A stretch of DNA of 64,000 nt. Source: Sporothrix humicola (Eukaryota; Ascomycota; Sordariomycetes; Ophiostomatales; Ophiostomataceae). Shown piece by piece: positions 44,558 to 54,424 of the stretch. The position numbers and the translations under genes are program-made. The notes under the pieces are model-generated. The model had not been told where the DNA came from. It worked only from the letters and a program-made list of their open reading frames with translations, and did not search any database. Position 1 is the stretch's first letter, and every line of letters starts with the position of its first letter. The stretch is taken from NCBI GenBank assembly GCA_021396245.1, contig WNYE01000040.1:186001-250000 (forward strand), given 5' to 3'.

Positions 44558-47500
44558 TCACCTCCGCCTGGCAGACGACCTAACGCCTTTGCGATGCGGA
44601 GTCGTCGTACCTGCAGCACCTCTCCTTTTGGGCGTGGTCACCGTCAGGTTCTGCGAGCGGGTCGAGGGCGGTGGCACTGGCGCTTCTGCAGCAGCGGCTT
44701 TGGCCTCTTCGGGCGCCGCCGTAATGGTATTGTCCTCGACGTCGAACCCGAGCCCGTTGAGCTCCTCGTCGTCCATGTCCGTCAGGTCCTCACTAAGTAG
44801 ACGCACGGCATCGCGGCCAGACGACCACTGCTCTTCGACGGCGGTCGTACCCTCGAGGCCAAAACTGTTGAGGTACCAGAGGACGCCGCCCTCGTGGAGC
44901 GTGTCGACGGACGTCTGGGGCCTTTGGTTGTCCTGGCTGCTGATAATGGCGACGACGTTGCCGGGCAGGCTGCCGTTGTGCGACTGTGGCGGCGTTAGCG
45001 GACCGTCGACCGTGAGGCCGCTAGAAGGGTTGGCGGCGTCCTTGTCCTTGTCAGCAGCGGCCTCCTTTGTCGCATTCGCGTCCGCCTCCTTGCAGTCGGC
45101 CGTCTTTTGCAGGCTGCCGAGGGTGGCGGCGCCGCTGGCGAGGAGATTGGAGGTGCGGGGTGTGGTGATCTCGATGCTGATCGTTTTGTTGCGCGTCGAG
45201 GCCCGCGGGGTGGTGACTGGTGCTGGAGCAGCGTTATCGTCGGCGGCAGCATCAACATCCATCTTGTCACCATCGTCCTCTGTGGGTGTACCACCATTGG
45301 CTTGGGCGGATGCGACAACAATCTGGCCTCCTGCATTGACAACTCCACCATCTTCGGGCCGGTCCGTCATGACGGTATCTTCAGATGTTCCAGCCAGCAG
45401 AGCCTGTATTGTCGCGTTGGGTTGGATCTCGACGGCGGCCTCCAGAAGCTGCTCGAGCTCCTTTTGGAGGGGCTCGAGCGAGACACGGGTGATATCGGCC
45501 TCGGCGCGGATGGCGGCCTCGAGCATGGGCTGGATCGCCTTGAGGATGCGCTTAGCAAGCCTCTTGCGATCGCGGGCCTCGGTCAGCGCGGCTGTCGCTG
45601 TGAGTTTGGGCGTGGCAGCCACGGCAGGTGTTGTGGAGCTGACTGCGTCGCCAGATGCGGAACTTCCATTGACTGATTCATCGGCGGGCGGGGTTGTCTT
45701 GTCCTCCTTGTTGCGGAGGATAACATCGTTGATTGTGGTGCTCACGGCACTCGCCAGCTCCTGCACAAAGGCAAGCGTGTTCGTATAAAACCTTTTGTTG
45801 AGCTTGGTCTGCAGGGCGGCAAAGGCTGAGCGGAAGACGTCCTTGTCCTTGTCGTAGAAGCTGGCCTTTTCAATGACAGGTGCCAGCAGTTGGTGAACAG
45901 GGAAGTAGCAGGTATTGACAAAGTCTTGCTCTAAGTCGGCCGCTTCGAGCTTCTCGCGTTCACGCTCAACAACGTCCCCGGCAAGACCGCGGAGCTGCTC
46001 TAGATCTTGGATAAGAGCCTGGGCAAACTCGATACGACGCTCGAGACGGGCTTGACCTGATGCGCCCATGGTGGCAAAGTTGCGGCGTGTGAGCTCCATT
46101 GACGTAAACGTCTCCATTTGGAGCTGGAGGCGTTTGAGCAGCGCGGCGCCTCTACGCGCCTCGCGCTTGAGGGTCCAGTAGCGGCAGGCTTCCGAGACAA
46201 ACTCACGGCGACGACGCAGCATAAAGCGCTGCAAGGCGGTCTCGACGATATCGAAGACGGCCTGGGGGATAACGGGTGCACCAGAGGGCAGACGCCACAT
46301 GGGCTTGGCAGCGGCGCCCTTCTTTTTGTCGCCCGCATCGGCAGAAGCGCCGTCCTCTCCCGTTTCTGCGGATGCGGCGGCGGCAGCTGCTGCTGCACCC
46401 ATGGCGGCGGTGATACGCGCACCTGTCATTTGTGATTCGTCGACGGGGTGGCCGACCATGGCATGTGTTGTGGCAGCCATTTGCAGTGCAGACGCACGGC
46501 TGTCGGCCCAGATACGGCCGCGCATCGTGCGCTTGTAGTGTTTCTTGGCCTCCCGGGTGGCCTGGTGGACGTTGTTCTCCTTGGCATAGTCAGCCGGGCA
46601 GTGGCGGTCGCAAAAGGCCTTGAGGATCATGCTGTTATCGAGGATCGCCAAGTTGCCCTGGCTGTTTTTCATCTTAAGGTACAGCCGCGCGCGCCGGGCA
46701 CAGGTGACGTGGAAGGCCTGGTAGCAGGCCTTGTTGCCGCACTGGATGCAGGCGCCCATCTTTTGGTGACAAATATAACAATTGAGGCGCCAGCGGGTCT
46801 TGGGCACCTTGTCGACGTCCATGACAGGCTCCATAAAGGTCGTGTTGCCCAGCGAAGTCTCGGGGATCCACATGGCACACAGCATGTGCGCCCATTTACT
46901 AGAGTTGGTTTGTTTAAAGGCACCGTCCGTGTTGGGACAGAAGATGCAGGTGGGGACGCCACGGCCGATGAGTTGACACTTGCGGCAGAGCCACTGGCCC
47001 TCCGGAATAAACGGCACGCCGTAGCAGTCCTGGTGCACGGCCAAGTCACAGCCGTCGCAGAAGACAATGGCGTTGGTGTTTTCGCAGTCGCCGTCGTCGC
47101 AGATAGCGCACTTACTGTCCTGCTCCTCACCGCTCTGCGTCTCGCCGTTAACGGCCGCAGCCGACGAGGACCGTGGACGGTGCGTCTGCGGAGGCTTGGG
47201 ATTTGGCTTAGGGATCCGCTTCTCGAGCGCATGCCACTCCTTTTCGATCTTGGTGATGGTGATCTCGAATATCTCGCGCGTAATGGGCTCGACGTTGGCG
47301 GCTTTGCGCTGGGCGTTGTATTTCACGAGCCACATATCGTCCTGCTCGTCCATGTCGTACTCAACACGGCCCACGCCGCCATTGCTGCCGGCACCACCGC
47401 CCGCGACGATGAGACTCACGCTGCTGCCAGGCACGCCATACGTGTTTGGCAGGTACGACGACAAGCTTCCACTGGCGCCGTTGGTGTTTCCTGCGGCACC

Positions 47501-48679
47501 CTTTTCGGCGGCAGCGTGGTGCTGGATAGCGTCGATCTCCTCCTCCGCGTTGGCGTCACTGGCCTTGATGAGGTAGCGGTCAGGCCTGACGTAATTGTCG
47601 CTTTCCTGGTAGCCGACGTTCATCATGGACTTGTCGACGTAGCGGCTAAAGTTCTTGCTCTCAAACAGGAGGATGCGGTCTGTTTTGCGGTAGGATGGCA
47701 GCTTGAGGTCTAGCTTCTCCTTGGGCGTCTGGTTGTGGATGGGTAGCACCTTGGGCGTCTTGGGCGTTGTCGAGAGACCGTACGAGATAAGGCCCAGTCC
47801 GAGTCCGTCACGCGGTGGCCGTCCGATTCTGCGGCGTAGTGGTGTCTCAGGGAGGCCTGTCGTGCCCGAGGGAGAACCGTTGGCAGCGGTAGAGTCTTGT
47901 TGTGATGCGTCAGTGGAAAAGGATGTGCCGGCTGTGTCGCCGTTGGGCAGATTGCCGTTTGTGTCTGCGGCGCCACCTGCTATTGCTCCTGTTGTTGCAC
48001 CAGCCTCGTGGCTGGTTGCAGCTGTGCCTGCTGCACCGTTTGCATTTGCAAACGGAGATGCACCATTAAAAGACAGGCCCCTTGTAGGTGTTGTCGTGGC
48101 GGACTGCTGGCGCGGCGCTGTGCCGTCGACGTCTTCGGAGCGGAAGACCATGAACGTCGTCTCAATGTCCAGATTCGGGTGGAACTCTTCCCACCCACGT
48201 TCCTCGCGAGGCTTGTAACCTTCGCTCTGCACGACGGCGGCTGCCACAGCGGCGGCCGAGCTAAACTGTTCTTCATCGTCGGGTTCGTAGCGGCTCACGG
48301 CAATGCGTGTCCTTGTGCTTCGTTCGCGTCGCGGCAGTATTGGCGACGATGCAGCGGCTTTGGGTGCGCGTACGGCCGGTGCCCGGCGAGGCCCGCCTAC
48401 GGAGCGACTGCCACTGTTACCGGCACGGCCGCCTCCGCCTCCACTGCTGCCGGTTGATGTTCTTGGGGTGCCGCGGACCACATAAGTCACGGTTCCATCT
48501 TCGTCGACAAAACGGCCTCCGCCTCCAGGCCCGCCAGGGATGTACTTGCGCCGCTTAGGCGGCGGCTCGGAAGACTCGACTGCCATTCGTGCTTTTCTTG
48601 CGGCGTTGGTAGAGCCGGGAGGGCGACCACGGCGGCGGCCAGTCGACGTTCGTCGAGGCGTGGATGGCGCAGCCGCCAT
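44558..48679 (-). CDS. NTO1: NuA3 histone acetyltransferase subunit Nto1/BRPF-like (EPL1-PHD-extended PHD)
   Basis: Single exon of 1,373 residues from ATG at 48679. Two AT-hook-like motifs, RRRGRPPG (about 15-22) and RRRIGRPPR (282-290), lie in the disordered N-terminus. An enhancer-of-polycomb-like segment spans about 440-490 (YDMDEQDDMWLVKYN). The PHD finger follows at 524-570 (CAICDDGDCEN...CDGCDLAVHQDCYG), then a zinc knuckle and extended PHD at 577-665 (CIFCPNTDGAFKQT, CYICHQKMGACIQC, AFHVTCARRA). This EPL1-PZP order defines Nto1/BRPF proteins, which read the histone H3 tail and anchor the acetyltransferase in NuA3. After it comes a basic helical region and a segment (HQLLAPVIEKASFYDKDKDVF) placed where BRPFs carry a bromodomain but not clearly one. 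The C-terminus is disordered and acidic. Confidence 0.92.
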   Translation of the reverse strand: MAAAPSTPRRTSTGRRRGRPPGSTNAARKARMAVESSEPPPKRRKYIPGGPGGGGRFVDEDGTVTYVVRGTPRTSTGSSGGGGGRAGNSGSRSVGGPRRAPAVRAPKAAASSPILPRRERSTRTRIAVSRYEPDDEEQFSSAAAVAAAVVQSEGYKPREERGWEEFHPNLDIETTFMVFRSEDVDGTAPRQQSATTTPTRGLSFNGASPFANANGAAGTAATSHEAGATTGAIAGGAADTNGNLPNGDTAGTSFSTDASQQDSTAANGSPSGTTGLPETPLRRRIGRPPRDGLGLGLISYGLSTTPKTPKVLPIHNQTPKEKLDLKLPSYRKTDRILLFESKNFSRYVDKSMMNVGYQESDNYVRPDRYLIKASDANAEEEIDAIQHHAAAEKGAAGNTNGASGSLSSYLPNTYGVPGSSVSLIVAGGGAGSNGGVGRVEYDMDEQDDMWLVKYNAQRKAANVEPITREIFEITITKIEKEWHALEKRIPKPNPKPPQTHRPRSSSAAAVNGETQSGEEQDSKCAICDDGDCENTNAIVFCDGCDLAVHQDCYGVPFIPEGQWLCRKCQLIGRGVPTCIFCPNTDGAFKQTNSSKWAHMLCAMWIPETSLGNTTFMEPVMDVDKVPKTRWRLNCYICHQKMGACIQCGNKACYQAFHVTCARRARLYLKMKNSQGNLAILDNSMILKAFCDRHCPADYAKENNVHQATREAKKHYKRTMRGRIWADSRASALQMAATTHAMVGHPVDESQMTGARITAAMGAAAAAAAASAETGEDGASADAGDKKKGAAAKPMWRLPSGAPVIPQAVFDIVETALQRFMLRRRREFVSEACRYWTLKREARRGAALLKRLQLQMETFTSMELTRRNFATMGASGQARLERRIEFAQALIQDLEQLRGLAGDVVEREREKLEAADLEQDFVNTCYFPVHQLLAPVIEKASFYDKDKDVFRSAFAALQTKLNKRFYTNTLAFVQELASAVSTTINDVILRNKEDKTTPPADESVNGSSASGDAVSSTTPAVAATPKLTATAALTEARDRKRLAKRILKAIQPMLEAAIRAEADITRVSLEPLQKELEQLLEAAVEIQPNATIQALLAGTSEDTVMTDRPEDGGVVNAGGQIVVASAQANGGTPTEDDGDKMDVDAAADDNAAPAPVTTPRASTRNKTISIEITTPRTSNLLASGAATLGSLQKTADCKEADANATKEAAADKDKDAANPSSGLTVDGPLTPPQSHNGSLPGNVVAIISSQDNQRPQTSVDTLHEGGVLWYLNSFGLEGTTAVEEQWSSGRDAVRLLSEDLTDMDDEELNGLGFDVEDNTITAAPEEAKAAAAEAPVPPPSTRSQNLTVTTPKRRGAAGTTTPHRKGVRSSARRR

Positions 48680-51437
48680 AGGGGGGTGGAAAGGGACGCG
48701 GATAGGGCGAGCTGGTGAGGCTCTCGGGGGGTGTTGAACGCGTATATGTTGTGTTTGGTAGGAATAGTCGTGGAATTCGGGTGGTTTGGTGATGGAGAGA
48801 TGGTTGTGGCGATGCGGTGAGGCGTCGAAAACGAGAACCGCGTCTCAGGGCAAGGAGAGGGGATTTCTGACGCGCATCTGATTGCGTAATACAGGAGCGC
48901 AAAAAGGCGGCAAACCGTGTGAAGATTGTCGAGAAAGTAACGCGCCGAAGAAGGTACGCGCACGGCGGACAGAATGCACTATGTTGTGCCCCAAATGCGG
49001 TGTTGTTCGTTGGTGATAAGGAGGGATTCCAACTTGTCGTCGAGGGGGTGGAGGCAAAATGGCCACTCAACCACCAGATGTCCTCGGTGGAGGTTCACGT
49101 CGCGATGGGCGGCAAACGGCACTATTCCAATTTGGGTCTAGCGTTGTGTACTCTGGGTGCCCACTTTTTGTCAGCCGCCAAACAAGGGGCACGGGTGTCA
49201 CAGAATAAACGATAATCAACGCTGCTATTTAATGCTGCAGGATGGAGCATGCTGTCACGCATTTCGCGACCGGACACACGCCGTTGTGCTTGCGCGAGGC
49301 GCTTATTTACTTTGAAGATGAGGGGAATTGTCAATTGAACTCGATTCCATAGATAATAGCCCACAGGCCTTGTGGCGGTGCAATCTTGCATGTACAACTT
49401 TATTCACGAAAACAAACTTTAATTATCTTTTCCTACTGTTTTCCTCAGTTGTCTTCAGCATCGCACTTACATCTGTGGAGCACCGGATCTTCAATGATCT
49501 AGAATGGCCTCGAGCGAGGGGACCCAAATGATGTCATATCGTCGGCGATTCCTCCGTCTTGGCGCTGCACCACTGACCGAACCGCCAATTGCTGCATACA
49601 CCGCTGATGCTATTCTGCAACGAGCGATCTCTACGGTATAATTGCACAGCGTGGCATTTATATTTCCGATTGTCTGGGAGTGCATTCGAGCCACTGGATG
49701 ACACTCACGCACATTCACGCGTGCATGTGTATGCCACACTATTTTAACGCATCGATTCGAAGTCGGGCTCAATCGGCAGGTAATGAAGGCGAGGTCGATT
49801 CGAATTTGAACGAAAGTAGGTCCAGTATCTATGAAGCATATTACCACAGATACCGAACATAATTTCACGACATGGACCAATTGCACTGGATTGATCGTGA
49901 CGGCCTGATCCTGGATGTCATCCGAAGTCAAAAGTTAACGTTAACAATAGCGAGAATGGCTAGACTACAAATTCAAGGTGAATTGTGAATATAATTATGA
50001 TTTGAAGGGAAAAGGCATGCCTTGCAATATGTGTCCAATTATGTAGACGGTCATGGATGCTGTGTCTATTAAACAAAAGCGCAAAGGATCGAATTTGAGG
50101 CGCCCCTCCCCATCCATGACAATGGCACCGCCTCCTTGGCAGACCACATGGCAATCACAACGTGGCGGCACGATCCGCTTTGTCGGGACCCAAGGAAGAC
50201 CCTGAATTGGCGAAATGGCAAAAAGAAATCCGATGTCGTCGGGAAGGCTAACGAGAGTTTGGATGTTTTAAGCTTGAGAAGTTTTAGCAGTTTCCCACCG
50301 ATCTTCGTCATCGCCCAGTAGACAATGACATCCAAGTTTATTCCGTACAAATCGCCTTCTTTTGTTTCTACACTTTTAATGTCTAGCTTCCCACGACTCT
50401 TTAAATTATGCCACCACTACGCGACATGCTCGATCCGCAGGCGATGCCCATGGTATTGCATTTAATATTTCCAAGCTATGGCTACCACGCAGGCAACCGA
50501 GGAATAAAACAGCGTCATGAACAATTAAATTACCCAAGCACCACACACGATACATACTTCAACTAAATATACCGATTATATTTTTCCAACTTTCATCAGC
50601 AGCAACCTCAATAGATCATGTGTTTTAATCACAGCTAATCATTGAGGCTTCAAGTGTTCATCGATGAGAAATGTTTGTGATTTGGATTACCAGAAATACT
50701 CCAATATAAAACGCCCTGTCAAAACACAATAGCCCAAGCTGGCCAAAAAGAAGAAAAGTGTCGCACCCCCATGTAAGAAATATAAAGGTCCCTCTTGCCT
50801 GCAAAGGACGGCAAAAAATACACACACAACTCCAGAAAACGAGGTATCAAGAAAATCCAAATGAAGAATGGGCAAAAGCAAAACAAGAAACTGGAAATGG
50901 GAACTGAAGGATGGAAACAGGACGGGCAAATGCAAAATGCGAGAAAATCAAACAACAACACAGCGATGGACGAGCACCGTTCGTCCACCACACGGTCAGC
51001 CAATCTATCTTTGCTGACAAGGTCGACACGAGAGTCGGGCCAAACAAATGTAAAACTGTAAAATGGACGGCCTCCACCATCTGCAGTGGAGGGGTCAGGG
51101 TATCAAAAGGGGGGTTGGGGGATGTGTATGTGTTGGCAGATCAAAGTCCAACAAGGGTAAAGATATAAATGAGTAACACAAAAAGAGTCTGTGGCAGTCG
51201 ACCGTAGCCGGAACTGCTTTTCATTCAAACGCCTGCCCAAAAGCCAACGCCCAACGCACTGTACTTCGAAATCGAAATGGCAAAACATGCGCAAAACAGC
51301 CGGCGGTTGTGAGATTGGTGTAGATGTAGGGTAGTGATTGTAGAGGTGGTAGTATGATGGTGTAAGAGGGAAGATAAGATAAGCATCCCAGAGTAAAAGG
51401 ACGACAGAAAAAGGCAATGAAGCCGTCCGTTGACCCT
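48680..51437. other. Intergenic region between the NTO1-like and LRR genes
   Basis: The first few hundred bases are the NTO1-like promoter and leader, with CT-rich sense composition. The rest (49200-51200) is AT-richer, and no frame has a recognisable domain. The last 250 bases are the 3' flank of the LRR gene. No tRNA or repeat element was identified. Confidence 0.5.
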
Positions 51438-54424
51438 TTACCCTAGCGTGCGGCCAGAATGGATTGCCTGCACACTTGTCGGCCGCGGCGCGACAGGGCT
51501 GGGATGGAGGGGTGAGGTGTTGGCACTGCTAAAGGGGTTATCGTGATATTGTGGAGGGTGGCGGACAGGGTCCCAGGTCTCTTCACTCAAGACGCTAAGG
51601 TAGCCCTCTCCCACCTGATCACGTAGTGCCTCGATCTTGCGCCGGTATAGCTCGCCGCCGACATCCCAATCTTGCGGCTCGACCCACGCCCCGTTCTGCG
51701 AGGGCGAGGACGTGGAGTTTGCCTTGGTTGGGGTGCGTGTGGGTGTAACGGGTGTCGCCGGAGCTTTGAACACTGGCGGCTGCACTGTCAGCGGTGACTG
51801 TGGTGGCAGAGGCGGCAAAGCCTGTGCTAGTCTTGCCGATGTCGGTGATTCGGCGGCACCGTTGGCCAGGGCTTGCACCTCAGCCACTGTGAACGCTGAG
51901 CCCGTATCAACGGGGGGCGGCGGGATATCATTTTGCGGTGTAATGGGCTTCTCTTCCAGCAATGCGGGTACAGTCCTTGGTGAGAGAGCCTCTTCGGCAG
52001 CTTCTGTGGGCAAAGCAGGCAGAGGGCGTGAGACCTCCTCTGCAGTTTGCAGATAGGACGTCTCAGGCACAACGGCCAATGGTGGCTGAACAGCTGCAGC
52101 AGTGCGATCAAACGAGGTGTCCAAAGGCGAAGGAGCAGCCGACGGTGGAAGAACAGGCGGCGGCATCATTGACGACGATGTCGATGGGAGACGTGTTGTG
52201 GTGACATTGTTTGTCGCCAGGTCGACAATCCGCCGCTTTGGTGCCCGCTTTCGGCGATTGGCATTGGTATTGTTCTCGCTGGCGGCGGCGCGCGCTGAAG
52301 GACGTTCTTTCCGGAGCACCGCAGGCTCGCGTGACTCGCGCCCATCGCGGCTTTCACGGGGCGCGTCGTAAACAATAGCGGGCTTGCTCACATCAACAGC
52401 CGGGATAGTGGGCACAGGCTCCGGCTTGATGACGGGGACCATGGGAGGCAGAGGCACGCGCTCCACGAGATACTTGCGCTCCGAGTAGCTGGGGCCGGTA
52501 GCATCAATGATGATGTCTTCGGTGAAGCCCGGCGTCTTGCGGAACAGGTTGAAGATAGTGATGCGGTAGTCCTTGTGCGTACGCGTGAAGGGGTTGCCGC
52601 CCACCCAAACCTCGCGGATGTCGGGAATGCCCGTCAGACGCGCCAGTTCCATAGGATCGGTGAGACCGTTATCGCGGAGGTCAAGACGCTCCAGCGGGTA
52701 CAGCTTCTCGATACCAGCAATTGACTGTAGGCGGTTAGCCCGCAGGTTCAACGCGGTGATAGCAGGCAGAGGGAAGTGCGCAAGAGAGTGCAGCGAATCA
52801 ATCATGCAGTGCGACAAGTTCAATGCGCGAAGAGCCGTCAAAGTAGCAAGGCTGTCGGGAATTTGGGTGAAGAGGTTGCTGGACAGGTCCAGAGAGTGCA
52901 GGGTGTTGGAGAGCGGGGCCAGGCTGAATGCAGGGATCGAAGTCAACGAGTTGTCTGCCAGGCTGAGGTGCTTGAGGAAGCGCCACTTGGTAGCCGGGAG
53001 GACACCAACGGTCAACAGATTCGACGTGCTGCCGCGACGGTTGTGCCATGAGTCAGACAGGCTCGAATAAGAGCTGCCCGAGCCGGAACGGTGAACCTTG
53101 TGCGAACCACGGGCATAAAATGTGCCGTTGCGCGAGCTCGAGGGCCGACGCGGCGAGTGGCTGCGTGGGCGTGACGATTTGGAAGGCGAGTGAGGCGAGG
53201 CCTCGTCGCTGTTCGACCGAGCAAGCGAAGGGCGGAAATCACCGTTGCTGCTACGCTCGTTCTGATCATCTGTGTTCGGCTCGCTAATGACTGATCCAAT
53301 GCGAATGTCAAGTGCTGAAGTGCGAGGATCGGGCGATCCAGGCATAGACATGCTCTTGTGCAACTCGGCGTGCGGGATCGAAGGGCTGCTGCGGCGGGGG
53401 CTCATGCCAAAGCTGCCACCACCAGAACCACCGCTGAAGGGACCAATCGTAGGTGAAGACTGCGTCTTAGACGTGCGCCGGCGGCGCTTCTCCATATCGT
53501 CAAGCACAATGTCGACCAAGATCTCAATAGGGTCTTCGATCGAGGCTCGCTTAAGCGTCAACGACCGCAACTGGTCGGCGAGGCGGTCCCAGCCAAAGAA
53601 CTGGCGGAAGTCCATGTCGCAAACTTCGAGTGCCTGCACGTTCTTGAAGACGTAGAGCGGGACTGCCGAGTCAAAGGGGAATTCTTCGTAACCGCGAATA
53701 AGACGTGCGCGCCAGTCGGGAGCGAGACGCAGGCAGGGGATCTTGGTAAAGGCCGAGTACAGGTACTTGAGATCTGCCTGGAGGGCTGCCTTTTGGCGTT
53801 CGGTGCGTGCAGCTGAAATGCTCGAGCCAAGGCTGAAGCTGGCCCAGAGGGCGGACATGCCGGACATGACGCTGCGGATGCTGGACACAGAGCGAATAGA
53901 GCCGACGTCAGACCCATGGGTCTTGGAGCGCTGAGACTGGCTCAGGAACGACACATAGTTGGTGGATGCGGTGGCATCGTGTAGGTTCTCGATACGAATT
54001 CCCATGGGCCCAACAGGGATGCCAAGTTCCTCGAAGCGGGAGAGAAGGTAAAAGAGGTGGTGTGGTGTGAGGGCGAGTTTGGCCGACTTCACGCTGTGTG
54101 AAGTGAAGTTAAGTGATCCGAGAGACAGTGCGGCTGCAAGAGAGCTCGAGGTAGAAGAGGAGGTGGAAGGGCGCTCAGGAAGGGTGTTGGTCGAAGAGCT
54201 CGTCGGCAGCGATGAGACGCTCTGGGAAGGGCCATGTCGAGGGGCGGTTTGACGCCGGAACTGCAAGGCGTTGGCAAGGGCCTTTTCGTGCGTGCGCACG
54301 AACGTGGCCAGTTGCTGCATAGGTGTTAGCAGAGAGTTGGAAGAAAAGAGGCGCTGCTGCGGAAAATCTTGGTTGTTCGGTCTGCACGTACCTTGATGAA
54401 CAACTCCCCGTCTTCCGAATCCAT
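51438..54424 (-). CDS. Leucine-rich-repeat protein, Ser/Pro-rich, function unknown
   Basis: Two exons, 54392-54424 and 51438-54314, give 969 residues; the 77-bp intron is GTACGTGC...GCTAACACCTATGCAG. The first exon encodes only MDSEDGELFIK, joined in phase 0 to QLATFVRTHEK. An ATG overlapping the acceptor (54320) could be mistaken for the start. The N-terminal 270 residues look folded (LTPHHLFYLLSRFEELGIPVGPMGIRIE). A disordered Ser/Arg stretch follows, then about five or six LRRs at roughly 460-600 (LKHLSLADNSLTSIP, LHSLDLSSNLFTQIP, LRALNLSHCMID, ITALNLRANRLQSI, LERLDLRDNGLTD) and a cap-like GNPFTRTHKDYRITIFNLF. The cap resembles SDS22- and nischarin-type LRR proteins. The C-terminal 300 residues are Pro-rich. 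The role is not known; a scaffold in signalling or polarity is only a guess. Confidence 0.87.

Noticed and set aside
46448..47713. Plus-strand frame of 421 codons
   Set aside because: It is antisense to the PHD-finger region of the NTO1-like gene; the minus strand encodes the recognisable zinc fingers.
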